Shown: positions 1 through 7,982 of the stretch, piece after piece
Position numbering within the stretch: position 1 is the stretch's first letter
How the letters are laid out: the number at the start of each line of letters is the position of its first letter
DNA from: DAOUKH01 sp965261455
GTDB lineage: Bacteria; Chloroflexota; Dehalococcoidia; SHYB01
Assembly: GCA_965261455.1 (NCBI GenBank)
Contig: OZ253453.1
Span: 3,348,001 to 3,412,000, forward strand
Length of the DNA: 64,000 nt
Direction of reading: 5' to 3'
Translations under genes and position numbers: made by a program
The notes under the pieces: model-generated
What the model saw: only the letters and a program-made list of their open reading frames with translations
Database searches by the model: none
What the model was told of the DNA's origin: nothing

Positions 1-564
1 GGCGAGCGCTGTCTCACCCCCAAGTGCGCTATCGAGAAGCGGAGCAATCCGCCGGGCCAGCATGGCGCCTCGCGGCGTCGGCGCGTCTCGGAGCACGGTA
101 CGCAACTTAAAGAGAAGAAGCGGGCACGCTCGATCTACGGCGTGCTCGAGCACCAGTTTTACAGGTACTACGAGGAAGCCTCGCGAAAGTCCGGCGTGAC
201 CGGCGAACATCTGCTTGAGTTCTTGGAACGCCGGCTCGACAACGTGGTCTACCGCCTCGGCTTTGCCGAGTCGCGGGCCCAGGCCCGCCAGACCGTCCGC
301 CACCGCCACATGACGGTGAACGGGCGGCGGGTCGACATACCGTCGTTCCGGGTCAAAGAGGGTGATGTGATCGGGTGGACCGAGCGCGCCAGAAGCACAG
401 AGCTGTACAAGATGATCGTGGCCGACCTTCGGCGCAAGCCTCTTCCGAAATGGCTTTCACTGGACACCGAGGCCATCACCGGTAAGGTCGAGGCACTGCC
501 CGTACAGTCCGACATGGACGTGAAGGTCGACGACCGCATGATCGTGGAGTTTTACGCTCGGTAG
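1..564 (+). CDS. rpsD: 30S ribosomal protein S4 (5' end outside window)
   Basis: Primary 16S rRNA-binding protein of the small subunit. The frame is open from the first base of the window, so the start codon and roughly the first 20 residues lie upstream; the GTG at 142 is internal. Visible residues begin GERCLTPKCAIEKR followed by PPGQHG, the standard S4 N-terminal block; the C-x5-C here is half of the zinc-type S4 cysteine set, the other half being off the window. The S4 RNA-binding domain follows (RLDNVVYRLGFA, then ARQTVRHRH and VNGRRVDIPS). The C-terminal end IVEFYAR is typical. It is followed after 30 bp by rpoA, the usual bacterial order. Confidence 0.97.
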   Translation, partial: GERCLTPKCAIEKRSNPPGQHGASRRRRVSEHGTQLKEKKRARSIYGVLEHQFYRYYEEASRKSGVTGEHLLEFLERRLDNVVYRLGFAESRAQARQTVRHRHMTVNGRRVDIPSFRVKEGDVIGWTERARSTELYKMIVADLRRKPLPKWLSLDTEAITGKVEALPVQSDMDVKVDDRMIVEFYAR

Positions 565-594
565 GAAGTTTTACCCTCGGTAGGAGTGGTTAGC

Positions 595-1821
595 GTGACA
601 ATTGGTATTGATGAGCCGGCCCTTGAAGGTCCGATAGTTGAAGTCCCCGCGACAGTTGAAATCCCCGCGACGCCCACGATCGAGGCGGAGGAGTTGGCCG
701 ACGACTACGGCAAGTTTGTGGCTGAACCCCTCGAGCGGGGCTTCGGCGCCACGTTGGGCAACGCCCTCCGGCGCGTGCTGCTGAACTCGGTGCTGGGCTC
801 GGCGGTCCACGCCGTCCGCATCGACGGTGTCCAGCACGAGTACTCGACGCTGCCCGGCGTCCGCGAGGACGTAACCGAAATCATCCTTAACATCAAAGGC
901 GTCCGCCTCCGCGGCCATTCCGACCGCCCGGGGACGCTGCGGCTCGACGTGCAGGGGCCGGGACAGGTCACCGCGGGCGACATACAGCCCTCGGCGGACT
1001 ACGACATCGTGAACCCCGAGGCCTACATCGCGAGCCTCAGTAACGCCGAGGCCCGGCTTTCGATGGAGCTGCACGTCGAACAGGGCAAGGGCTACAAGGC
1101 CGCCACGCCCGTCGAGGACGCGCCGATCGGCGTCCTCCCCGTCGATGCGATCTACACACCCGCCAGGCGGGTGAACTACCACGTCGAAAAGACCCGCGTG
1201 GGCCAGATCACCGACTACGAGAAGCTCACCATCGAAATATGGACCGACGGCTCGAAGAGTCCGTTGGAGGCGATGCGCGAGTCGGCCCAGTTGCTCGTCG
1301 AGTCGTTCGGCATGTTCGCCGGCATCGGCCTAGATGCGGAGCAGGGCCGCAAGGGCCTGCTCCTCGGCGTGTCCAGAGAGCATTACAACATGCCGGTTGA
1401 GAAGCTCGATCTGTCCGTGCGCACGCTGAACTGCCTGAAGCGCGGTAAGATCGACATGGTCGGCGAGGTACTGGACAAGAGCCGCGAAGAGCTGCTCCAA
1501 ATCAAGAACTTCGGGGAGAAGTCACTCGACGAGCTCAGCGAGCGCCTCGTCGCGCTTGGCATCGTCACTGCCGACGAGGTCGCCGTCGGCGTGACGGCCC
1601 TTGGCGACGAGGCCGACGCGGCCGACGACGGCTTGGACCTGCCCAGGTCGTTCGGGCCCGACGACGAGCCTCCCGCGCGCGAGCCCGTTCCGGAGGACGA
1701 TGAGGCCGAGTCGGAGAAGCCCCGGAGGCTCGGCGCGGAGCCGGTGAAGGACCTCTCGGCCCTCCGCGCCCTGCTCGGCGAAGAGGACAAGGGTCCGGCG
1801 AACGAAACGGAAACGGAATAG
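595..1821 (+). CDS. rpoA: DNA-directed RNA polymerase subunit alpha
   Basis: Assembles the RNA polymerase core and contacts upstream promoter DNA and activators. I place the start at the GTG at 595 because a GGAG lies 9-10 bases upstream; the GTG at 586 directly abuts that GGAG. The N-terminal domain begins about residue 40 (YGKFVAEPLERGFG, then LGNALRRVLLNS). The C-terminal helix-hairpin-helix domain is at about 270-325 (LDLSVRTLNCLKR, IKNFGEKSLDEL). At about 408 residues it is longer than the usual 310-330: there is an extra N-terminal segment of about 35 residues rich in Pro, Glu and Ile, and an acidic C-terminal tail of about 80 residues. The core assignment is certain; the role of the extensions is unknown. 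Confidence 0.97.
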   Translation: MTIGIDEPALEGPIVEVPATVEIPATPTIEAEELADDYGKFVAEPLERGFGATLGNALRRVLLNSVLGSAVHAVRIDGVQHEYSTLPGVREDVTEIILNIKGVRLRGHSDRPGTLRLDVQGPGQVTAGDIQPSADYDIVNPEAYIASLSNAEARLSMELHVEQGKGYKAATPVEDAPIGVLPVDAIYTPARRVNYHVEKTRVGQITDYEKLTIEIWTDGSKSPLEAMRESAQLLVESFGMFAGIGLDAEQGRKGLLLGVSREHYNMPVEKLDLSVRTLNCLKRGKIDMVGEVLDKSREELLQIKNFGEKSLDELSERLVALGIVTADEVAVGVTALGDEADAADDGLDLPRSFGPDDEPPAREPVPEDDEAESEKPRRLGAEPVKDLSALRALLGEEDKGPANETETE

Positions 1822-1830
1822 GGACTGGCA

Positions 1831-2181
1831 ATGAGACATCGAAAGGCAGGGCGCCGCCTCGGGAGAAGCTCGACGCACCGTCGCGCGCTCTTCCGTAATC
1901 AGGTCACCGACTTGCTTCGCCACGAGAAGCTCGTCACCACGGAAGCCAAGGCGAAAGAAGTCCGAGGCCTTGCCGAGCGGATGATCACGCTCGGCAAGAA
2001 GGGCGAGCTTTCCCACCGGCGGCGCGCGCTGGCGTACATCTTCGACACCGGCGTCGTCAAAAAACTGTTCGACGAAATCGCGCCCCGCTACGAGGAGCGG
2101 GCCGGCGGCTACACCCGCCTGACCAAGCTCGGCCCCCGCAAGGGCGATATGGCGCCAATGGCGCAAGTGGAGCTCGTCTAA
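1831..2181 (+). CDS. rplQ: 50S ribosomal protein L17
   Basis: Large-subunit protein near the exit tunnel. The 116-residue length is normal. It opens with MRHRKAGRRLGRSSTHRRALFRN, the family signature (shown here only in part as RHRKAGRRLGR and HRRALFRN), and ends with a basic middle followed by YTRLTKLGPRKGD, which is the conserved L17 C-terminal block. It starts 9 bp after the rpoA stop, the standard rpoA-rplQ order, so the two are cotranscribed. Confidence 0.97.
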   Translation: MRHRKAGRRLGRSSTHRRALFRNQVTDLLRHEKLVTTEAKAKEVRGLAERMITLGKKGELSHRRRALAYIFDTGVVKKLFDEIAPRYEERAGGYTRLTKLGPRKGDMAPMAQVELV

Positions 2182-2194
2182 CCGCGAGCCCGCG

Positions 2195-3007
2195 ATGCAC
2201 CTTAAGAAAATCGCCCTGATCGTCGAGTACGACGGGGCCCAATATCACGGCTTCCAGCTCCAGGCCGGTTTGCCGACGGTCCAGGGTGAGCTCGAACGGG
2301 CCATCGCGGCTTTCACCGGCGAGACCCTCCGCGTCGCCTGCGCCAGCCGCACCGACGCCGGCGTCTCCGCCGCGGGCCAGGTGGTCACGTTCCGCAGCGC
2401 CTCCCGCCACGGCCCCGAGACGTTCACGCGGGCGCTCAACCACTACCTTTGCGACGACGTCGCGGTCCTCGACGCCTCCGAGATCCCGATGGACTACGAC
2501 GTGCGGGTCCGGGCCAGCTCCCGCGAGTACCGCTACCTCGTCCTCAACCGCCGCGCACCTTCCCCTATCATGCGCAACCGTGCCTACTGGATTCCCGCCC
2601 AGCTCGACTTCGACGCGATGCGGAGCGCCGCGGCGCTCTTGCTCGGCGAGCACGACTTCGTCCCCTTCGCCGGGCCCGACCTTCCCCCCAAGGCCCGTAC
2701 GCGCAAGACGCTCACCCGCTCGGAGTTGGCCCGCGACGGCGAACTCATCACCTTCGATGTGATCGGGGACTCGTTCCTCCACCAGCAGGTGCGCCGCATG
2801 GCTGGCGCCGTCGTCGAGGTGGGGCTCGGCAAGGTCAGCCTCGCCGAGCTCGAACGGGTACGGGACTGCGGCGAACGAGGCGCCGCCGGCCCTACGCTTC
2901 CCGCCCACGCCCTCACCCTCCTAGCCGTGCGGCTACCAGAATTGGATGCTCCGCGGAACCCCGCGAACGAACCACGAACCACAGTCTTAATCGGACCAAC
3001 ATCATGA
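2195..3007 (+). CDS. truA: tRNA pseudouridine(38-40) synthase TruA
   Basis: Isomerises uridines 38-40 in the tRNA anticodon arm. The N-terminus reads VEYDGAQYHGFQLQ and the catalytic aspartate sits in CASRTDAGVSA (the family form is SRTDAGVHA; the His is Ser here). The C-terminal half has SFLHQQVRRMAGAVVEVG, the conserved TruA block. About 270 residues, normal length. It lies between rplQ and rplM as in many Chloroflexota and Firmicutes, and its stop overlaps the rplM start by 4 bp (ATGA at 3004), so translation is probably coupled. Confidence 0.95.
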   Translation: MHLKKIALIVEYDGAQYHGFQLQAGLPTVQGELERAIAAFTGETLRVACASRTDAGVSAAGQVVTFRSASRHGPETFTRALNHYLCDDVAVLDASEIPMDYDVRVRASSREYRYLVLNRRAPSPIMRNRAYWIPAQLDFDAMRSAAALLLGEHDFVPFAGPDLPPKARTRKTLTRSELARDGELITFDVIGDSFLHQQVRRMAGAVVEVGLGKVSLAELERVRDCGERGAAGPTLPAHALTLLAVRLPELDAPRNPANEPRTTVLIGPTS

Positions 3008-3726
3008 ATACATCACAACCGACCTACTCCCCTCGGGCCGCCGAGATCGAACGGAATTGGCGCGTCATCGACGCGGCTAACCGTCCGTTGGGCCGCGTCG
3101 CCTCCGAGGCCGCCCACATCCTCCGCGGCAAGGACAAGCCCTCGTTCACCCCGCACATGGACGTGGGGGACTTCGTCGTCATCGTCAACGCGGCGAAGAT
3201 CAGGGTGAGCGGCGCGAAGCACACCGACAAGACCTACTACTCGCACAGTGGCTACCCCGGCGGCCTCAAGTCCCTCTCCTTCGACAACATGATGGAGAAG
3301 TCGCCGCGCCGTGTGATGGAGTATGCCGTCTGGGGAATGCTCCCCAAGGGCCCCTTGGGACGCCGTCTCCTGGGCAAGCTCAAGGTCTATGCGGAAGACA
3401 CCCATCCCCACGGCGCGCAGATCAAGGACCTCTCCCGCCCCGACCGCGCCGGCAGGCCGAAGAAGAAGCCGAGACCGACGAAGGCCGAGCGAACCGCCCT
3501 GCGTGAAGAGGAGCCGGTAATGGAGTCCCCCGCCGCGGTAGCCGAGGCCGAAGAGGAGCTGCTAGAGAACGAAGCGGCGCCCATCGCCGAGGCCGAAGAC
3601 GCCGGCGAGGAAATGGACGCGGCGGACGGGGCCGAGGAAGTCGGCGCGGAGTCGGCGCCCGATGAGCAGGAGCCCGAAGAAGAGACCGACAAGACCGACG
3701 AAACGAACAAAGAGAGCGGCGCATGA
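3004..3726 (+). CDS. rplM: 50S ribosomal protein L13 with acidic C-terminal extension
   Basis: Early-assembly protein of the large subunit. Residues 1 to about 145 are a normal L13: WRVIDAANRPLGRVAS, HTDKTYYSHSGYPGG, RVMEYAVWGMLPKG and LKVYAEDTHPHGAQ. The protein then continues for about 95 residues that begin basic (KKKPRPTKAE) and become strongly acidic, dominated by Glu, Asp and Ala. Typical L13 stops near 145 residues, so this tail is an addition. The ATG overlaps the truA stop and the TGA overlaps the rpsI start, each by 4 bp. The tail is in frame and translationally coupled to rpsI, so it is unlikely to be a sequencing artefact. Confidence 0.95.
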   Translation: MNTSQPTYSPRAAEIERNWRVIDAANRPLGRVASEAAHILRGKDKPSFTPHMDVGDFVVIVNAAKIRVSGAKHTDKTYYSHSGYPGGLKSLSFDNMMEKSPRRVMEYAVWGMLPKGPLGRRLLGKLKVYAEDTHPHGAQIKDLSRPDRAGRPKKKPRPTKAERTALREEEPVMESPAAVAEAEEELLENEAAPIAEAEDAGEEMDAADGAEEVGAESAPDEQEPEEETDKTDETNKESGA

Positions 3727-4130
3727 CTACTGGACAGCCTCAGCAGCAGTACAACTCCGGCACCGGCCGGCGCAAAGAAGCGATAGCCCAGGTGCGTATA
3801 GTGCCCGGCAGCGGCGCCGTGGTCGTCAACGGCAAACCCTTGGAGTCGGCGATCCCGCTCCCTGGGCTCCAGGTCCACGCCATCGAGCCGCTGCGCGTCA
3901 CCAATAACGCCAACCGCTTCAACGCGATGATCAAGGTCAAGGGCGGCGGCGTCTCGGCGCAGGCCGGCGCCATTCGCCACGGCCTCGCCCGCGCCCTCCT
4001 CGATTCTGACGCCGGCCTGCGCTCCGTCCTCCGGCGCGCGGGCATGCTCACTCGCGACTCCAGGATCAAGGAGCGCAAGAAGTACGGTCTGAAGCGTGCC
4101 CGTAAGGCGCCGCAGTGGACCAAGCGCTAG
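3723..4130 (+). CDS. rpsI: 30S ribosomal protein S9
   Basis: Small-subunit protein whose C-terminal tail touches the P-site tRNA. Shows GTGRRKEAIAQVRI near the start, GGGVSAQAGAIRHGLARAL in the centre, and the diagnostic C-terminus KKYGLKRARKAPQ ending in KR. 135 residues, normal. Its ATG overlaps the rplM TGA by 4 bp. This is the last gene of the ribosomal operon; it converges on the minus-strand run across a repeat-filled gap. Confidence 0.97.
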   Translation: MTTGQPQQQYNSGTGRRKEAIAQVRIVPGSGAVVVNGKPLESAIPLPGLQVHAIEPLRVTNNANRFNAMIKVKGGGVSAQAGAIRHGLARALLDSDAGLRSVLRRAGMLTRDSRIKERKKYGLKRARKAPQWTKR

Positions 4131-4135
4131 CCGCC

Positions 4136-4304
4136 TGACCGCCGCGCGGCCCGCTCCCCCTCCCTCCGGCCTCTCCCCCCTTGTGGGGGGAGACTGAGAG
4201 AGGGCACGCGCCGATAGACGCGCGGGCGCCCGAAGGACGCCGCTCCCTCCCACGAGAGGGTTGTCCCTTGTGGGGAGCGTTGGGAGGAGAGAGGGCCGCG
4301 AGGC
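4136..4304. repeat. interspersed hairpin repeat at convergent gene ends
   Basis: The gap between rpsI and the convergent acyl-CoA dehydrogenase holds copies of the CTCTCCC / GGGAGACTGAGAGAGGG hairpin family (about 4173-4205) and a second G/C-rich inverted segment near 4247-4300. The same family fills most other gaps in the window. It may also serve as a bidirectional transcription stop, but no T-run is present. Confidence 0.75.
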
Positions 4305-5489
4305 CTAGCTTCGCGGCAGGCCCTGCCCGCGGGTGGCGATGATGTTGCGCTGGATCTCCGACGTCCCCGCCGCGATCGTCACCGATATCGAGCTGAGGTA
4401 CTGCGTCAGTGCGCGGCCCTCCATCGGCGCGCGGAGGCCGTCGCTCACCTGGCCTGCCATGCCCGCGATGCGCAGCGCGGCTTGGGCGGCCCGCTGTTGC
4501 GTCTCCGAGCCGAACACCTTGGCTACCGACGCCTCCTGGTTCGGCACGAGGCCCCGGCTCTGCATCCACGCCACGCGGTAGGCGAAACTGCGCTGGATGG
4601 CGACCTGTACCGCGATATCGGCGGCCAGATGACGCGCGATGGGGTCGCGGGCCCACGCCTGCCCCGCGGCGCGGCCCTCCTCGAGGAATCGCTCCATGAG
4701 TGCCAGCGTCTTGCGCGAGTAGGCCGCATAGGTGATGCCCGACCGCTCGAAGTCGAGCGCCGTGGCCACGATGTACCACCCCTGGTTCTCCCCGCCCACC
4801 AGGTTCTCCGCCGGCACGCGCGCGTTATCGAAATAGATCTCGTTGAACGAGTGTTGTCCCGCCATGTTGATGATGGTGCGGGTCTGCACGCCCGGCGCCG
4901 TCATGTCGACCAGGAACACGCTGATGCCCTTGTGCTTCGGCGCCTCGAAGTCCGTCCGCGCCGCCAGCCAGCACCAGCCCGATACGTGCGCGCCGCTCGT
5001 CCACGTCTTCTGCCCGTTCAGCACGTAGGAGTCGCCGTCCTTCTCCGCGCGCGCCTGGAGCGCCGCTAGGTCGGAGCCCGCGCCCGGCTCGCTGTAGCCG
5101 GTGCACCACCACGCCTCCGCGTTGGCGATGGGTGGCAGGTAGGCGCGCTTTTGCTCGTCGCTCCCGTGCAGGATCAACGTCGGCCCCACCCACTGCGTCC
5201 CGCCGATTCCCATCGTCGTCCCCGGGACGCCGGCGAACATCGTCTCTTCTTGAAAGATGGCCTGCTCGATCACGCTCCGGCCCTGCCCGCCGTACGCCTT
5301 GGGCCACGCCAGCGTGAGCCAGCCCTTCTCCGCGAGCTGCTTCGCCGTCTGCTGCGTAAGTTCCCAGAAACGCGGGTCGAACTGCTCCTCGCGGTCCACC
5401 CCGAACCCGCCCGGCGGCGCATGCTCCGTGATCCACTCCCGGACTTCGGCCCGAAAGGCCTCCTCTTCCGCCGATAGGCGAAAGTCCAT
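4305..5489 (-). CDS. acyl-CoA dehydrogenase family protein
   Basis: FAD flavoprotein predicted to introduce an alpha-beta double bond into an acyl-CoA. 394 residues. It starts MDFRLSAEEEAFRAEVR (N-terminal helical domain), has GWLTLAWPKAYGGQG, the middle-domain block CTGYSEPGAGSDLAAL, LNGQKTWTSGAH, and the C-terminal flavin/tetramer motif AGTSEIQRNIIATRG. The usual catalytic Glu just before the GTSEIQ motif is Ala here, as in FadE subfamilies whose base lies elsewhere. It follows the sugar-isomerase gene by 12 bp on the same strand and may be the last gene of that run. Substrate unknown. Confidence 0.9.
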   Translation of the reverse strand: MDFRLSAEEEAFRAEVREWITEHAPPGGFGVDREEQFDPRFWELTQQTAKQLAEKGWLTLAWPKAYGGQGRSVIEQAIFQEETMFAGVPGTTMGIGGTQWVGPTLILHGSDEQKRAYLPPIANAEAWWCTGYSEPGAGSDLAALQARAEKDGDSYVLNGQKTWTSGAHVSGWCWLAARTDFEAPKHKGISVFLVDMTAPGVQTRTIINMAGQHSFNEIYFDNARVPAENLVGGENQGWYIVATALDFERSGITYAAYSRKTLALMERFLEEGRAAGQAWARDPIARHLAADIAVQVAIQRSFAYRVAWMQSRGLVPNQEASVAKVFGSETQQRAAQAALRIAGMAGQVSDGLRAPMEGRALTQYLSSISVTIAAGTSEIQRNIIATRGQGLPRS

Positions 5490-5501
5490 GTCTCCTCCTG
5501 G

Positions 5502-6548
5502 CTAGTCCGAAAGCCGGGCCTTGATCCACTCGATGTTGGGCATCGGCGATGGGTCTACGCCCCGCAGGAGCCCGAGGTAGTAGCTAAAGTAGTCGCCGAG
5601 CAGGATCGCCGTCATCACCTGCGCCAGCGCCGAGTCGCTGCGCGCCTCCGGCTGCTCGAACGGTACGCCCTCGCGCGCCAGCACCTCGGCGGTGAGCTTG
5701 AAGCGGTCGGCGATGCGCTGGTAGTAGAGCGTCGAGCGCAACAGGACCACGAACACCGCGCCGGGGTCCGGTTTCCGAAGGCCCTCGATGGTGTTGTGGT
5801 GCAGCTCCGGCACTTCCTCGGCGAAGGCCCACGACTTCGCGTTCTCGGCCACCTGGGTCTTCCAGCGTCGCGCCGCCGGGCGGAGGTGCTGCGCCCCAAC
5901 GATCAGCGCGGCACGGTCCCCGATCTTGGATGCCAACTGCTTGGCGGGATTGCCGTCTACCGGCGTGTTGGGGTGAATCGCTTCGCCGAGCTTGTGGATC
6001 TCGTCGATGGCCCCGCCCGCGTCCCGCGCCGGCGCAAGTTCCAGTCCTTGCAATATGCCCAGGAGGGCGAAGATGCTCCATCCGACGCTGCTGCGAGGTG
6101 GGCCGTCGAAGGAGAACGTGAGGACGGGCGCGCCGCGTGCCTCGGCGAGCTGTGCCAGGTCGCCCCCGGTGGTAATCGCTAGACACCGCGCGCCGCGGAT
6201 CATGGCGTAGTCCAGAGCGGAGAGCGCTTCTTCCGTGTTGCCGGAGAAGCTCGACGCGATGAAAAGCGTGCGGCGGTCGACTTCGAACTCCGGCGTGTAG
6301 TCGCGCACCACTTCCACCGGCGTCCCGCGGTCGAACGATTGGAGGGCCGCGGCCACGTCGCCGGCGAGCGCCGAGCTTCCCATTCCAGCAACCAGCACCC
6401 GCTCGGCCCTTCGGTAGTCCCTCGGCAGGGTGAAGCCCCTCGCCGCCGCGTAGCCCTCCGCGCAATGCTCGGGCATCGCCTCGATGAACCGGCCCATTCC
6501 GCTCGGGTCGAGCTGCGCGTAGACGCTGGGATCGTCGAGCGGCTGCAT
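5502..6548 (-). CDS. SIS-domain bifunctional phosphoglucose/phosphomannose isomerase
   Basis: Predicted to interconvert fructose-6-phosphate with glucose-6- or mannose-6-phosphate. The ATG at 6548 is chosen because it lies 2 bp from the end of the phosphomutase gene and gives the start MQPLDDPSVYAQLDP; the frame stays open upstream to 6668 but that part overlaps the neighbour. Two SIS domains: the first with VAGMGSSALAGDVAAALQ and FIASSFSGNTEEALSAL, the second with the catalytic-type HHNTIEGLRKP near residue 250. 348 residues, typical of the archaeal/Chloroflexota-type enzyme. Sits directly downstream of the hexose phosphomutase, so the pair probably feeds nucleotide-sugar synthesis. Confidence 0.86.
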   Translation of the reverse strand: MQPLDDPSVYAQLDPSGMGRFIEAMPEHCAEGYAAARGFTLPRDYRRAERVLVAGMGSSALAGDVAAALQSFDRGTPVEVVRDYTPEFEVDRRTLFIASSFSGNTEEALSALDYAMIRGARCLAITTGGDLAQLAEARGAPVLTFSFDGPPRSSVGWSIFALLGILQGLELAPARDAGGAIDEIHKLGEAIHPNTPVDGNPAKQLASKIGDRAALIVGAQHLRPAARRWKTQVAENAKSWAFAEEVPELHHNTIEGLRKPDPGAVFVVLLRSTLYYQRIADRFKLTAEVLAREGVPFEQPEARSDSALAQVMTAILLGDYFSYYLGLLRGVDPSPMPNIEWIKARLSD

Positions 6549-6550
6549 GG

Positions 6551-7963
6551 CTAGATCCCGGTCAGCGACCGGGTCTCCGCCAACAGCTCCCGCACCCGGG
6601 CGGGACTCGACGTTTCGCAATACACCCGCATCAGCGGTTCCGTTCCCGAGAACCGGACGAGCGACCACGAGCCGTCGGCAAGCAGGAAACGGAAGCCGTC
6701 CCGCTTATCGATGGACGAGACCTCGGTCCCGCCCAGCGCCTTGGGCGCGGCCGACTCCAAGCGCGCCAGCGCGGCGTCCTTCTCCGCTGCGTCGAACGTC
6801 AGGTCGATGCGGTCGTAATGGTGCGGGCCGACCTTTTCGTAGAGATACTCGATGAGCTCGGCGGGTTTCTTTCCCAGCGCCGCCATCATCGAGAGAATAT
6901 AGAGGCCCGAAAGGATGCCGTCCCGTTCGGGGACGTGCCCGCGGAACCCGTACCCGCCGCTCTCCTCCCCGGCGATGAGGGCGTTCTCCCGCAGCATCAC
7001 CGGGCCGAGGTGCTTGAATCCCACCGGCGTCTCGAAGACCGGCGCGTTGTAGAGCTCGCCGAGCCGGTACAGCATATTCGTCGTCGTGATCGACTTCACC
7101 AGCGCCCCGCGCTCGCCGCGCACTTCCAGCAGATAGAGGGCTAACAGGGCGAGCGTCTGAAGCTGCGTGACGAAGACACCGTGCTCATCGACTAAGCCCA
7201 GGCGGTCGGCGTCGCCGTCGGTGGCCAGCCCCACCGCCGCGTCCGATCCCGCGACCGCCGCGGTCAACGGCGCGAGGTTGTGGGCGATCGGCTCCGGCTG
7301 CGCCATGCCGGGGAACGCCGGATTGCGCTCGGCCCGCAGTTCCGTCACTCGCGTCTTTCCGCCGCCGGCGAGCTGTGCGGTCAGCCCCGCGCCGACGCCG
7401 TGCATCGAGTCGACGACGACGTCGAAGCCGCTTTGCCGGATGGCGTGGAGGTCCGCCCGCGTGCTCAATTGCTCCAAATACGGCCCGATGGAGTCGAACG
7501 TGGTGACCGTCCCCTTGGCCCTTCCCGTCCCGCTGCCGTTGCGCTGCGCCTCGGCAATGTGGGCCTCAAGCTCCTCGACCACCTCGGGGGAGGCGCTGCC
7601 GCCATAGTCGGGCTTGTACTTGAACCCGTTCCACCGCCCCGGATTATGGCTCGCGGTGATGACGATCCCGCCGCCGGCCTTCCGCGCCAGCACGTTGTAG
7701 CTGACCGCGGGCGTGGGGCAGGCCCGGTCGCACAATGCCACGTCGACGCCGTGCGCCGCTGCCGTCTCCGCTGCCGCCTGCGCGAAGTCCTCCGAGGCGA
7801 AGCGGGTGTCGTAGCCCACGACCAAACCCCGGTCGGCGAGACCGTTCGCCTTCAGGTACGCCGCCACGCCCTGCGCGCACGCCCGCACGTTCTCGAACGT
7901 GTACTCCTCGGCGATGACGGCCCGCCAGCCGTCGGTGCCGAACTTGATCGGCGTGACGCCCAT
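6551..7963 (-). CDS. phosphoglucomutase/phosphomannomutase (GlmM/ManB family)
   Basis: Hexose-phosphate mutase of the alpha-D-phosphohexomutase family. The start at 7963 has a GAGGAG Shine-Dalgarno 4-5 bases upstream and gives MGVTPIKFGTDGWRAVIAEE; an upstream extension to 8032 would run into metK. The active phosphoserine loop is GIVITASHNPGRWNGFK, the metal loop is ATDGDADRLGLVDE, the sugar loop is GEESGGYGF, and the phosphate loop is RFSGTEPLMRVYCE: all four are intact. 470 residues. Which hexose it prefers cannot be told from sequence; neighbour context (PGI/PMI) favours a glucose/mannose role over glucosamine. Confidence 0.9.
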   Translation of the reverse strand: MGVTPIKFGTDGWRAVIAEEYTFENVRACAQGVAAYLKANGLADRGLVVGYDTRFASEDFAQAAAETAAAHGVDVALCDRACPTPAVSYNVLARKAGGGIVITASHNPGRWNGFKYKPDYGGSASPEVVEELEAHIAEAQRNGSGTGRAKGTVTTFDSIGPYLEQLSTRADLHAIRQSGFDVVVDSMHGVGAGLTAQLAGGGKTRVTELRAERNPAFPGMAQPEPIAHNLAPLTAAVAGSDAAVGLATDGDADRLGLVDEHGVFVTQLQTLALLALYLLEVRGERGALVKSITTTNMLYRLGELYNAPVFETPVGFKHLGPVMLRENALIAGEESGGYGFRGHVPERDGILSGLYILSMMAALGKKPAELIEYLYEKVGPHHYDRIDLTFDAAEKDAALARLESAAPKALGGTEVSSIDKRDGFRFLLADGSWSLVRFSGTEPLMRVYCETSSPARVRELLAETRSLTGI

Positions 7964-7982
7964 CGTGCTCCTCGCCGTCGCG

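Noticed and set aside
142..564. GTG at 142 as the start of rpsD
   Set aside because: The frame is open and conserved back to base 1 (GERCLTPKCA, PPGQHG), so 142 is internal.
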